Source: Aureimonas sp. AU20
GTDB taxonomy: Bacteria > Pseudomonadota > Alphaproteobacteria > Rhizobiales > Rhizobiaceae
Length of the DNA: 64,000 bases
NCBI RefSeq assembly: GCF_001442755.1
Contig: NZ_CP006367.1
Span: forward strand, 806,001 to 870,000
Direction: 5' to 3'
This document shows, in pieces, positions 29,267 through 37,745 of the stretch (the first letter of the stretch is position 1; every line of letters begins with the position of its first letter). The position numbers and the translations under genes were made by a program. The notes below the pieces were generated by a model. That model ran no database searches and was not told the DNA's origin. It was given only the letters and a program-made list of their open reading frames with translations.

Positions 29267-30119
29267 GACCTGTCGACATAGTCCCTCAGCCACATGCGTG
29301 AGGGGGCAGGGGAGAGGAAGGCGAGGAAGGCGAGGAAGGAACTGGCGGCTTGATCGTAGCGGGTGGCGATGCGGCGAGCCTGCTTCAGACGGTTGAACAT
29401 GCGCTCGATGCGATTGCGGTCCTGGTATTGCTTGAAGTCGCAAGCTGCGGGCGCCCGGCGGTTGGCCTTGGATGGGATCATCGGCAGGACGCCCTTCAGA
29501 AGCAGCGACTGGCGCACCTCGTCCCCCTCATAGCCCTTGTCGGCCGGCATGAGACGCGGCTTGCCGACAGGCATGGCGAGAAGGGCGGGAACGGTTTTGT
29601 AGTCGGACACCTCGCCGCCGGTCAGCACGAAGCCGAGAGGGCGTTCGTGACCGTCGGCGCCGGCATGGATCTTCGACGTAAAGCCGCCGCGGCTTCGACC
29701 AAAGCCTCGGCGTCAGGTCCCCTTTTGCGCCCGCCGCCTGAGAATGGCCGCGAACGGTGGTGGAGTCGATCATGTGCCGCCAGTCGTCGGTCAGCCCGAG
29801 CTTGACCAGCGTCTCCAAGAGCGCATCCCAAACGCCTTGTTCGGCCCAGCGACGAAAGCGGACGTAGACGGAGTTCCACTTGCCGTAGCGCTCGTGCATG
29901 TCGCGCCATGGGCATCCGGCCCGCAGGACAAACAACATCCCATCGAGGAACCGCCGATTGTCGTGCGCCGGGCGAGCCTTGCGACCTCGCTCCTCGGCAA
30001 AAGCGCGCCGATGATCGCCCATTCCTCGTCCGTCAGATCGCCTCAAGCCAACGCTGCCTCCAAAAGGCAGCCTTGAATCAGACCTCAACCAGTCCGTGAA
30101 CCCACTATGTCAACAGAGC
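29267..30119 (-). mobile_element. IS5-family (IS427-like) insertion sequence, degraded copy
   Basis: An 853-bp element. Its right end at 30119 reads (minus strand) GCTCTGTTGACATAGTGGG, matching the intact copy at 56.85 kb; its left end has a decayed repeat GACCTGTCGACATAGT. The right flank is CTAG and the left flank CCAG, consistent with a CTAG target duplication with one change. Transposase coding is broken: an in-frame TGA and a frameshift near the start of the first frame. Conserved parts include DNRRFLDGMLFVLRAGCPWR, HMIDSTTVRGHSQAAG and DRNRIERMFNRLKQARRIAT. Confidence 0.85.
29290..30075 (-). pseudogene. IS5-family transposase, disrupted
   Basis: The two-frame transposase of the element. 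The first part carries the insertion-domain and first catalytic Asp (MIDSTTVRG). The second carries LTGGEVSDYKT, then ADKGYEGDEV with the second Asp, and the Glu motif NRIERMFNRLKQ. Relative to the copy at 56.9 kb it has a stop codon after the fourth codon (AALA-stop), a frameshift by the EERGRKAR segment and a longer divergent C-terminus. It is not expected to be active. Confidence 0.8.
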
Positions 30120-31022
30120 CTAGGAATCCATGTTGCAGACTCGTGAGCAAATCTCGGCAACTTGGCTGCAAAAGTCGGTATGCCCATCACGGTTATAGGT
30201 CGCGAAGTATTCCAGGCGTGGCAGGGCCGTGTCGCACTCGATCACGACAAGCCGCTCATCGTCCAAAAAGTTGCGGAAGAACGCCTTTGGCAGAAGAGTC
30301 ACCCCCATGCCGTGCGCGGCGAGATGGGCGAGCGCTGCCATGTTGTTGCACGAGATCCGACGCACGAACACGAGATCGGGATCGTCGAGCACGAGGCTGA
30401 GAGCGGGGTGCATGATCGACGCACTGTTCTGCGCAAGCAGCGGTAGCGCGGCCAGTTCCCCTTTGCTCAGTGACCGGCGCCCGTTCAGTATTTTGGGGGA
30501 CGCCATCCAAACCAGTTCGAGATAGCCAAGCTCCGTTGCTGCGAAGCGGGGATTTCGAATGGTCGAGGGACACACCACGAAGTCCAGGCGACGATCCGAA
30601 AGACGCGTCAGAAGTGTCGCAGACAGATCGATTTCCGGCTCGATCGTCACCTGTGGGTAGAGCTTCTCGAGCCACTCAAGAAGAAGCGGCATCCAGGACA
30701 GCGCGATGAGATCCGTCACGCCGAGGCGAAACCTGAACGATGGGATCGTCCCAGGTCGCGCCAGCGCCGCAAGCCGATCATGCAGGTGCAGCATCTCCTC
30801 CGCGATCTCGCGCACCTCCTCGCCGCGCGCCGTCAGGACAGGTCGACGTCCGGTACGATGCAGCAGTTCGTCGGCAAAGCCCGCTTCGAGCTCCGCGACA
30901 CGCTTGGAGACAGTGGATTGCGCGAGGTGGAGGCGATCGGCCGCCGCTTCGAATGTTCCCAGGCGTCCGACCCAGATGAAGGCTTCGAGCTGTTTCAACG
31001 TCGCCACGACGAGATATTCCAT
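30120..31022 (-). CDS. LysR family transcriptional regulator
   Basis: A 300-residue LysR protein. The HTH lies at about 7-60 (FEAAADRLHLAQSTVSKRVA). The effector domain includes VTDLIALSWMPLLLEWLEK and HGMGVTLLPKAFF. Its TAG stop lies in the CTAG flank of the IS5 element, so the element sits immediately behind the gene without shortening it visibly. It is divergent from an RraA-like gene and dipeptide ABC operon; 99 bases separate the starts. It most likely regulates them. Confidence 0.9.
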   Translation of the reverse strand: MEYLVVATLKQLEAFIWVGRLGTFEAAADRLHLAQSTVSKRVAELEAGFADELLHRTGRRPVLTARGEEVREIAEEMLHLHDRLAALARPGTIPSFRFRLGVTDLIALSWMPLLLEWLEKLYPQVTIEPEIDLSATLLTRLSDRRLDFVVCPSTIRNPRFAATELGYLELVWMASPKILNGRRSLSKGELAALPLLAQNSASIMHPALSLVLDDPDLVFVRRISCNNMAALAHLAAHGMGVTLLPKAFFRNFLDDERLVVIECDTALPRLEYFATYNRDGHTDFCSQVAEICSRVCNMDS

Positions 31023-31121
31023 TTCTCGATCACACGATGCGCATTAATATCGCTTTTCTTACAGTCCCGCTTCCCCAAAGATCGCCGAATGGCATTTTGC
31101 CGGCTTGGGGAGAAAGTGGCC

Positions 31122-31748
31122 GTGACAATCCAAGAGAATGCATGCGCAGAACCCGTCGAGGCCGCTTTGCTCGCCGCATATCGTGGATTGGCCACCTCGC
31201 TCGTCAGTGACAATCTCGATCGGATGCCGGGTGCGGTTGGCCTCAGGCCGCTGCATTCCGGCGGACCGCTCCTGGGTACCGCGCTGACGGTCAGGACGCG
31301 GCGCGGCGACAACCTCGCGATCCACGCCGCCCTGGCACTCGCGCGGCCCGGCGATGTGATCGTCGTGGACGGCGGCGGCGATCCGAGCCAGGCTCTGATC
31401 GGCGAGATCATACTGACGCATGCCGCTTCGAAGGGTGTCGCAGGCTTCGTGATCGACGGCGCGGTGCGGGACGTCGCCGCGATCCGCGCTTCGCCTCTTC
31501 CCTGCTATGCACGGGACGTGATCCATCGCGGCCCCTACAAGAACGGTCCAGGCGAGGTGAACGTCGCCGTCTCGGTGGGCGGACTGGTGGTGCGCCCCGG
31601 AGATCTCGTGCTCGGCGACGAGGATGGCATCGTGGCGATGGCACCGGACGTCGCGCGTGCGATCCTTCCCGCGATCCGGGCGCAGGAAGCCCGCGAGCGC
31701 ATCAAGATCGATGGCTTCCTCGACGCGATGCGCCGTCGGAACGCCTGA
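31122..31748 (+). CDS. RraA-like aldolase/lyase
   Basis: A 208-residue protein of the RraA/HMG aldolase fold. The glycine-rich GDVIVVDGGGDPSQALIGEI and GFVIDGAVRDVAAIRA segments contain the DGxxRD catalytic motif. Members with it cleave 4-hydroxy-4-methyl-2-oxoglutarate or oxaloacetate to pyruvate, while others inhibit RNase E. Position next to a substrate importer and LysR gene favours an enzyme. Start GTG 31122 has GGGGAGAA at 31107-31114 seven bases upstream; GTG 31116 is too close to that site. Confidence 0.85.
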   Translation: MTIQENACAEPVEAALLAAYRGLATSLVSDNLDRMPGAVGLRPLHSGGPLLGTALTVRTRRGDNLAIHAALALARPGDVIVVDGGGDPSQALIGEIILTHAASKGVAGFVIDGAVRDVAAIRASPLPCYARDVIHRGPYKNGPGEVNVAVSVGGLVVRPGDLVLGDEDGIVAMAPDVARAILPAIRAQEARERIKIDGFLDAMRRRNA

Positions 31749-31831
31749 CCGTTCGCACGAGACGAAGCGGACGCGGATGGCCTGGAGGAGGCCGCGGCGT
31801 CGAGGCAAGACGAGCTGGGAGGCTTTTCACA

Positions 31832-33355
31832 ATGCGCATGATGCTTTGCGTCACGGGATTGACGCTCGCGCTGGCGACCGCGCCCGCAGCGGCCGAGGCG
31901 CAGGTGCGCTCGGACACCGTCACCATCGTCCTGCCGGCGGCGCCCGACCGTCTTGATCCATGCGAGACGCCGCGATCGGTGATCGGCCGGATCATCCGGC
32001 AGAATGTCGTCGAAACGCTGACCGAGCTCGACTACGCGACCTCGCGCATCATTCCGCGCTTGGCGGAAAGCTGGGAAGAAACCGCTCTGAACCGCTGGCG
32101 CTTTCACCTGCGGGCGGGCGTTCGCTTCCATGACGGGTCGTCCTTCGACGCCGCTGCCGTGGTGGAAGCGCTGGAGCGCACGCTGGACCCGGCGCTCACC
32201 TGCATCACGCGCACCAAGTATTTCGGCGGCATCGACATCAAGGCCGAAGCGATCGATCCGCTGACGGTGGAATTCGTCACGGCGACGCACGTGCCGATCC
32301 TTCCGACACTGCTGGCCCAGCTGTCGATCTCGTCGCCGGCGACGCCGCGAGGCGTCTACACCAACGAGCCCGTGGGCACCGGTCCATACCGCCTCGCCGG
32401 CTGGACGCAGGGCGAGAGCGTACGTCTCGAGCGCAACCCCGCCTATTGGGGCGAGGAGCCCGCGATCGGCGGTGCGCGTTACATCTGGCGCAGCGAGTCT
32501 TCGGTGGCAGCGGCGATGGTCGAGACCGGAGAAGCCGATCTCGCCTTCGCCATCGCGCCGCAGGATGCCACCGATCCCGCGACGGACAAGGTCTATCCGA
32601 ACTCCGATACCGCACTCTTCCGTCTCTCGCTCGACATCCCGCCTCTCAACGACCGGCGCGTGCGCGAGGCGATCAATCTGTCGATCGACCGGCGCGCCTT
32701 TCTGGGCACCATCATCAGCGGCGAGGCGCAGTTGGCGACGCAGCAGGTCGGTCCCAGCGCGCTCGGCTACAACGCCGCGCTCGTTCCCTGGCCCTACGAT
32801 CCGGATCGAGCCACGAAGCTCCTGGCCGAGGCCCGTGCCGACGGCGTTGCCGTGGACCGGCCGCTGCGCATGATCGGCCGTCCAGGCATGTTCGCCAACA
32901 GCAACGAGTTCGTGGAGGCCGCCGCCGAGATGCTGCGCTCGGTCGGCCTCAACGTGCGGCTCGACAATCTCGAAATGTCACAATGGCTGAAGGAGGCCAA
33001 CAAGCCCTTCGCCGAGCGGCGGATGCCCAATCTCCTTCTCACCATGCACGACAACAACAGCGGGGATGCCTCGTTCACCGCGTTCTTCAAGTATGGCAGC
33101 GAGGGGCGGCAGAGCGAGTTGCACGACGCGCATGTCGACGCGCTGATCGCCGAGGCCGGCGCGGCCTCGGGCGAGAACCGCGCGCATCTCTACGGCGAGG
33201 TTTTCCGGACCGTCTACGAAGACCTCGTCGCCGACGTGCCGCTGTTCCACATGGTCAACGTCATGCGCGTCGGCCCCCGGCTCGATTTCACGCCGACAAT
33301 CGCGAACGCCGTGGAACTGCAGCTCGCCCGGCTGCGCCTTCGCCCCCAATCCTGA
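31832..33355 (+). CDS. Dipeptide/oligopeptide-type ABC importer, binding protein (SBP family 5)
   Basis: A 507-residue periplasmic receptor with a Sec signal peptide over about residues 1-23 (ending AAEAQ). Family 5 hallmarks include LDPCETPRSVIGRIIRQNVV, ESWEETALNRWRFHLRAGVR with FHDG, and GTGPYRLAGWTQGESVRLER with NPAYWG. GGGAGG sits upstream of the ATG. It is the first importer gene, followed by two permeases and a fused ATPase. Ligands of this family range from peptides to nickel, opines and glutathione; pairing with an RraA-like lyase suggests a non-peptide organic acid conjugate, but that is inference. Confidence 0.9.
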   Translation: MRMMLCVTGLTLALATAPAAAEAQVRSDTVTIVLPAAPDRLDPCETPRSVIGRIIRQNVVETLTELDYATSRIIPRLAESWEETALNRWRFHLRAGVRFHDGSSFDAAAVVEALERTLDPALTCITRTKYFGGIDIKAEAIDPLTVEFVTATHVPILPTLLAQLSISSPATPRGVYTNEPVGTGPYRLAGWTQGESVRLERNPAYWGEEPAIGGARYIWRSESSVAAAMVETGEADLAFAIAPQDATDPATDKVYPNSDTALFRLSLDIPPLNDRRVREAINLSIDRRAFLGTIISGEAQLATQQVGPSALGYNAALVPWPYDPDRATKLLAEARADGVAVDRPLRMIGRPGMFANSNEFVEAAAEMLRSVGLNVRLDNLEMSQWLKEANKPFAERRMPNLLLTMHDNNSGDASFTAFFKYGSEGRQSELHDAHVDALIAEAGAASGENRAHLYGEVFRTVYEDLVADVPLFHMVNVMRVGPRLDFTPTIANAVELQLARLRLRPQS

Positions 33356-33447
33356 ACCGGTCGCCGCGCCTTCTGGTGCGGGCGACGCGCATCTTCAACC
33401 TCGCGGGGCCCGCCGGGCCGCGCCATGTCCGGTGGGAGGCCGGTATC

Positions 33448-34365
33448 ATGGGACGCTTCATTCTGAGACGATCGCTCCAGAGCGTCTTCTCGCTCCTGGC
33501 GCTGGTGGTCTTCGTCTTCGTGCTTGCGCGGCTGGCCGGATCGCCTGCCGATCTGTTCCTGCCGCCGGACGCGACCGACGAAGCCCGGCAGCAGTTCGAC
33601 ATCCGCTACGGCTTCGACGATCCGATCGCGGTCCAGTTCCTCCATTTTGTCGGCGGCCTCCTGCGGCTCGACTTCGGGGAATCGATCCAGTTCGGTCGCC
33701 CCGCGCTCGACGTGGTGCTGGAGGCGTTTCCGACCACGCTCGCGCTCGCGGCCATCACCATGCCGATCGTGATCGCGGTGTCGCTCGTCGCGGGATCGCT
33801 TGCCGCGGCGCGACCGGGCAGGCTGTTCGACCGGCTGGCGGCGATCATGTCGCTCGTCGGTGCCTCGACGCCGAACTTCTGGGTCGCGATCGTCGGCGTG
33901 ATCGTGTTCGCGGTCACGCTTCGCATCCTGCCGACGTCGGGAACCGGCTCGGCCGCGCATTGGGTGCTGCCGGTGGCGGTGCTGTGCCTTCGGCCGGTCG
34001 GCGTCCTCGTTCAGGTCGTGCGCACCTCGATGCTGGCGGCACTCTCCTCCGCCTACGTCAAGACGGCGCGAGCCCGCGGCGTCTCGCCACGTGCGATCGT
34101 CTTCGTCCACGCGCTGCGCAACGCCATGCTGCCGGTGATCAGCGTCGCCACAGACCAGGCGGCGGGCCTCGTCAACGGCGCGGTGATCGTGGAAACCGTG
34201 TTCGGCTTTCCCGGCGTCGGCAAGCTGATGATCGACTCCGTCCTTCTGCGCGACTTTGCGGTGATCCAGGCCGCCGTGCTCGTGACGGCGCTTGCCGTCT
34301 TTCTCATCAACATCATCGCGGACATCGCCTATGCGCTCGTCGATCCTCGCATCCGCTACAGCTGA
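33448..34365 (+). CDS. Dipeptide-type ABC importer, permease DppB-like
   Basis: A 305-residue permease opening with MGRFILRRSLQSVFSLLALV, the usual DppB/GsiC start, with six expected membrane segments. The EAA loop is VKTARARGVSPRAIVFVHAL, contacting the ATPase, and GLVNGAVIVETVFGFPGVGK follows. GGGAGG at 33434-33439 precedes the ATG. It overlaps the second permease gene by 35 bases. Confidence 0.92.
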   Translation: MGRFILRRSLQSVFSLLALVVFVFVLARLAGSPADLFLPPDATDEARQQFDIRYGFDDPIAVQFLHFVGGLLRLDFGESIQFGRPALDVVLEAFPTTLALAAITMPIVIAVSLVAGSLAAARPGRLFDRLAAIMSLVGASTPNFWVAIVGVIVFAVTLRILPTSGTGSAAHWVLPVAVLCLRPVGVLVQVVRTSMLAALSSAYVKTARARGVSPRAIVFVHALRNAMLPVISVATDQAAGLVNGAVIVETVFGFPGVGKLMIDSVLLRDFAVIQAAVLVTALAVFLINIIADIAYALVDPRIRYS

Positions 34366-35284
34366 GCGCGCCGGGTCCGCCTGGCGACAGCTGAACCGCG
34401 CCGGACAAGCGACAGCGGAGCTTCTGGCGACCCTGCGGGGCGACCGGGCAGCCCTTGCCGGTGCCTTGTTCCTCCTCCTGGCACTCGCCGCGACCCTCTT
34501 CGCCCCGCCGATCCTCGCGGACGAGGCGCGCAGCATCGATCTTGCCATGCGCAACGCGCAGCCTTTCGATCCCAACCTGCCTTGGCGCTACATGCTCGGC
34601 GCCGACTCCTTGGGCCGCAGCATCCTCTTCCGCCTGCTGGTCGCCACACGCAACACGCTCCTGATCGCCGGCACGGCGACGCTTGGAGCCGCGATCGCCG
34701 GCACGCTGCTCGGCATCGTTGCAGGCTATCGCGACGGGGCCGTATCGACGTTCCTCCTACGCCTGGCCGACGCGATCATGAGCTTTCCATCCATGCTCCT
34801 GGCTGTGTTGGTTCTGTTCGTCTTCGAGCCCGGCATCCTCAACGTCGTCGCGGTGCTCGCCGTCTCGCGTCTGCCGATCTTCCTGCGCACGGTGCGCGCG
34901 GAGGTGCTCGAAATCCGACAGCGGCTGTTCGTGGTCTCGGCCCAAGCAATGGGCGCTGGCCGCACGCGGATCGTTCTCAAGCACATCCTACCCATGGTGA
35001 TGCCGACCGTCGTTACCTTGACCGCGCTCGAGATGGCCTTCGTGATGCTTTTGGAATCGGGCCTCTCGTTCCTGGGCATCGGCATTCAGCCACCCGAGAT
35101 CACCTGGGGACTGATGGTGGCGGGCGGGCGCAACTACATCGGCTCGGCGTGGTGGGTGGCGTTCTGGCCCGGTCTCGCGATCTTCCTCGTCGCCGCGGCT
35201 CTCAATCTCGTCGCGAACTGGCTCCGCACCGCCCTCGACCCGGCGGAGCGCTGGCGGCTCGGATCGTCCCTGGAGGTCTCATGA
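34331..35284 (+). CDS. Dipeptide-type ABC importer, permease DppC-like
   Basis: A 317-residue permease of the DppC/GsiD group. GADSLGRSILFRLLVATRNT and the C-terminal ESGLSFLGIGIQPPEITWGL are diagnostic. The EAA loop reads SAQAMGAGRTRIVLKHILP. I start at the ATG at 34331, inside the end of the first permease gene; an earlier ATG at 34292 would lengthen the overlap. Its stop overlaps the ATPase start by four bases. Confidence 0.9.
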   Translation: MRSSILASATAERAGSAWRQLNRAGQATAELLATLRGDRAALAGALFLLLALAATLFAPPILADEARSIDLAMRNAQPFDPNLPWRYMLGADSLGRSILFRLLVATRNTLLIAGTATLGAAIAGTLLGIVAGYRDGAVSTFLLRLADAIMSFPSMLLAVLVLFVFEPGILNVVAVLAVSRLPIFLRTVRAEVLEIRQRLFVVSAQAMGAGRTRIVLKHILPMVMPTVVTLTALEMAFVMLLESGLSFLGIGIQPPEITWGLMVAGGRNYIGSAWWVAFWPGLAIFLVAAALNLVANWLRTALDPAERWRLGSSLEVS

Positions 35285-36912
35285 GCACCCGTCCGCTTCT
35301 CGAGGTCCGCGACCTCTCGATCCGATTTCCTGGTCGCAATGGTCTCGTACGAGCCGTGGAGCGCGTGTCCTGGAAGGTCGAGGCCGGACAGACCCTGGCG
35401 ATCCTCGGCGAAAGCGGCTCGGGAAAAAGCGTCTCCGCATCCGCCGTGATGGGGCTCGTGGATGCGCCGCCGGCGGTGATCGCTTCGGGACAGATCCTGT
35501 TCGAGGGCTACGACCTCTTGCGCGTCACCCCGACCGAGCGGCGAGGGATCAATGGGTCTAGCATAGCGATGATCTTCCAGGATCCGCTGGCGGCCCTCAA
35601 CCCCGTTTATCCGGTCGGACGGCAGATCGCCGAGGCGATGCGCGTTCATGGTGTCGATGCCCAGACCGCGCGCCGACGGGTGGTGGAGCTTCTGGAGCGC
35701 GTCGGCATTCCCGAGCCCGAGCGACGGATGCGCGACTATCCCCATCAGTTCTCGGGCGGCCAGCGACAGCGTATCATGATCGCGGCCGCGATCGCGCTGG
35801 CGCCGCGCCTCCTGATCGCCGACGAACCCACCAGCGCGCTCGACGTTACCGTGCAGGCGCAGGTGCTCGATCTTCTGAAGGACATCCGACGCGACAGCGG
35901 CATGGCACTCGTCATCATCACGCACGATCTCGGCGTCGTGGAGAGGATCGCCGACGACGTCGTGGTGATGCAGGGTGGCGAAGTGGTCGAGCGCGGCACG
36001 CGACAAGCGGTGATGCATAGTCCGCGACACCCTTACACGCAACGCCTCCTCGCTGCGGTGCCCGGCCAAGGCGTGGCGGAAAGCGCCAAGAATGCTGCGG
36101 ACGGGAGTGTCAGTCCCCTCCTGTCCGTGCGCAACGTCGCCAAGCGGTACTTTGGCCGACCTCCATTGCTGTCGCGGCGCCCCCAACCGGTGTTCACGGC
36201 CCTAGACGGGGCGAGCTTCGACCTCCACCGGGGCGAAACGCTCGGCATCGTCGGCGAGTCCGGGTCGGGCAAGTCGACACTTGTGCGCATCCTGCTGGGT
36301 CTCGACAGGCCGACCGAGGGTCAGATCGCCTTCGAGGGGCGGGACATCGCCTCGCTCAGCGAGGTTGAATTGAAGGCGCTCCGCCGCCGCGTCCAGTGCG
36401 TGTTCCAGGATCCCACCGCTTCCCTCAATCCGCGCATGCGCGTCGGCGAGATCATCGCCGAGCCCTTCGCGATCCACAAAGGCGTGCTCGAGCCTGTGCG
36501 GCGCCCGGCGCGCGTTGCCGAACTGTTGGAACTGGTCGGTCTCAAGGCCGAGCATGCCGAGCGCTTCCCGCATCAGTTCTCGGGCGGTCAGCGACAGCGC
36601 ATCGCCATCGCGCGGGCGATCGCGCTCCGGCCGGACCTCGTCGTCTGCGACGAGGCGGTGTCCGCCCTCGACGTGTCCGTGCAGGCGCAGGTCATCGACC
36701 TTCTGAAAAGGCTGCAAAGGGAGTTCGGCCTCGCCTACGTCTTCGTTGCTCATGACCTCGCGCTCGTGCGCGACTTCGCCACGCGCGTCGCTGTCATGTA
36801 TCGAGGTCGGATCGTCGAGCAAGGATCGACGGAGGAGGTTTATGGCCGCCCTCGCGACGACTACACGAGGCGTCTCCTGCGAGCCAGCGGCCTGACGGCG
36901 GCGCAGAGCTGA
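35281..36912 (+). CDS. Dipeptide-type ABC importer, fused DppD-DppF ATPase
   Basis: A 543-residue protein with two complete ATPase domains in one chain, replacing the usual separate DppD and DppF. Walker A motifs GESGSGKS occur at 43-50 and again near 323-331. Both halves have FSGGQRQR signatures and Walker B strands LLIADEPTSALD and LVVCDEAVSALD. The second Walker B has Ala-Val in place of Pro-Thr, a minor change. Both halves have the C-terminal oligopeptide transporter extension (HPYTQRLLAAVPG; DDYTRRLLRAS). Last gene of the operon. Confidence 0.92.
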   Translation: MSTRPLLEVRDLSIRFPGRNGLVRAVERVSWKVEAGQTLAILGESGSGKSVSASAVMGLVDAPPAVIASGQILFEGYDLLRVTPTERRGINGSSIAMIFQDPLAALNPVYPVGRQIAEAMRVHGVDAQTARRRVVELLERVGIPEPERRMRDYPHQFSGGQRQRIMIAAAIALAPRLLIADEPTSALDVTVQAQVLDLLKDIRRDSGMALVIITHDLGVVERIADDVVVMQGGEVVERGTRQAVMHSPRHPYTQRLLAAVPGQGVAESAKNAADGSVSPLLSVRNVAKRYFGRPPLLSRRPQPVFTALDGASFDLHRGETLGIVGESGSGKSTLVRILLGLDRPTEGQIAFEGRDIASLSEVELKALRRRVQCVFQDPTASLNPRMRVGEIIAEPFAIHKGVLEPVRRPARVAELLELVGLKAEHAERFPHQFSGGQRQRIAIARAIALRPDLVVCDEAVSALDVSVQAQVIDLLKRLQREFGLAYVFVAHDLALVRDFATRVAVMYRGRIVEQGSTEEVYGRPRDDYTRRLLRASGLTAAQS

Positions 36913-37062
36913 CGAAGCCGGTCATCGGCGGGTGGAGGTTCGCCGGTTACCGAGGAGCGCCTGCTTCCATCGCCGATGCCGCCGGCATCGACTGCGGTTG
37001 GCGCCTCGCGACACCCAAAAACCCCTCGCCGGCCCTCTGCCGCCAAGTTTCCAAACACACTC

Positions 37063-37692
37063 TCAGAAGAGACGAACGAGCGGCGCGCCGAGCGTCGAGA
37101 CCTGCGCCCATCCGATACCGCGCAGGACCGGAACGAAGGCCAGAAAGAACAGGGCATCGAGAACCGTCTGTCGCCAGCGGCCGGGGTCCACGCAAAGCGC
37201 GCCGACATCGCGCCAGAGAGAGGGTCGCGGCAGGAAGCGGGGGACCATTTGCCGATACCGTTCGAACGCGCCGCCGTGCAGGGCGGCGAGCGCTTTCTCC
37301 TCGTCGCGCACCACCGGAAGGAAAATCGCGTAGGCGCAGAGGAGGAGAACCAAGGTGATGGTGAGGCTGGCGGTTTGGGCGCCGAGACCGGCGGCCGCGA
37401 GGAAGGACGAGACGTAAAGCGGGTTGCGCGTCACGGAATAGGGTCCCGCCGTCACGAGCTCGCGAACCTTGCGGCCGCCGATGTAGAGCGTGCTCCAGGA
37501 CCGGCCGAGGATGGCAAGGAACACAAGGACAAGCCCGAGGTCTTCCATCGCCTCCCGCTGCCACGAGGCGATGCCCCAAGGGCCCGAGGCCAGAAGAACC
37601 AGCGGCAGCGAGACGAGGGCCGCGAGGCGGATGCGCAGCTTCCTGCGCGATTGCGTGCGATCCAGCGCGTGATGGATGGTGGCGTCAAACAT
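37063..37692 (-). CDS. Isoprenylcysteine carboxyl methyltransferase-like membrane protein
   Basis: A 209-residue membrane protein of the ICMT/PEMT-like methyltransferase family. Several hydrophobic segments precede TAGPYSVTRNPLYVSSFL and RDEEKALAALHGGAFERYRQ, which together form the S-adenosylmethionine site in this family. Bacterial substrates are mostly unknown (lipids or prenylated compounds). It converges with the peptide importer operon and lies just right-to-left of the two-component genes, separated by about 50 bases, and may be co-transcribed with them. Confidence 0.82.
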   Translation of the reverse strand: MFDATIHHALDRTQSRRKLRIRLAALVSLPLVLLASGPWGIASWQREAMEDLGLVLVFLAILGRSWSTLYIGGRKVRELVTAGPYSVTRNPLYVSSFLAAAGLGAQTASLTITLVLLLCAYAIFLPVVRDEEKALAALHGGAFERYRQMVPRFLPRPSLWRDVGALCVDPGRWRQTVLDALFFLAFVPVLRGIGWAQVSTLGAPLVRLF

Positions 37693-37745
37693 TGGCGAGC
37701 GTTCCGAACGATCGAGCGGCGGGCGCCGCTTGTTGCGTTCCCTGC

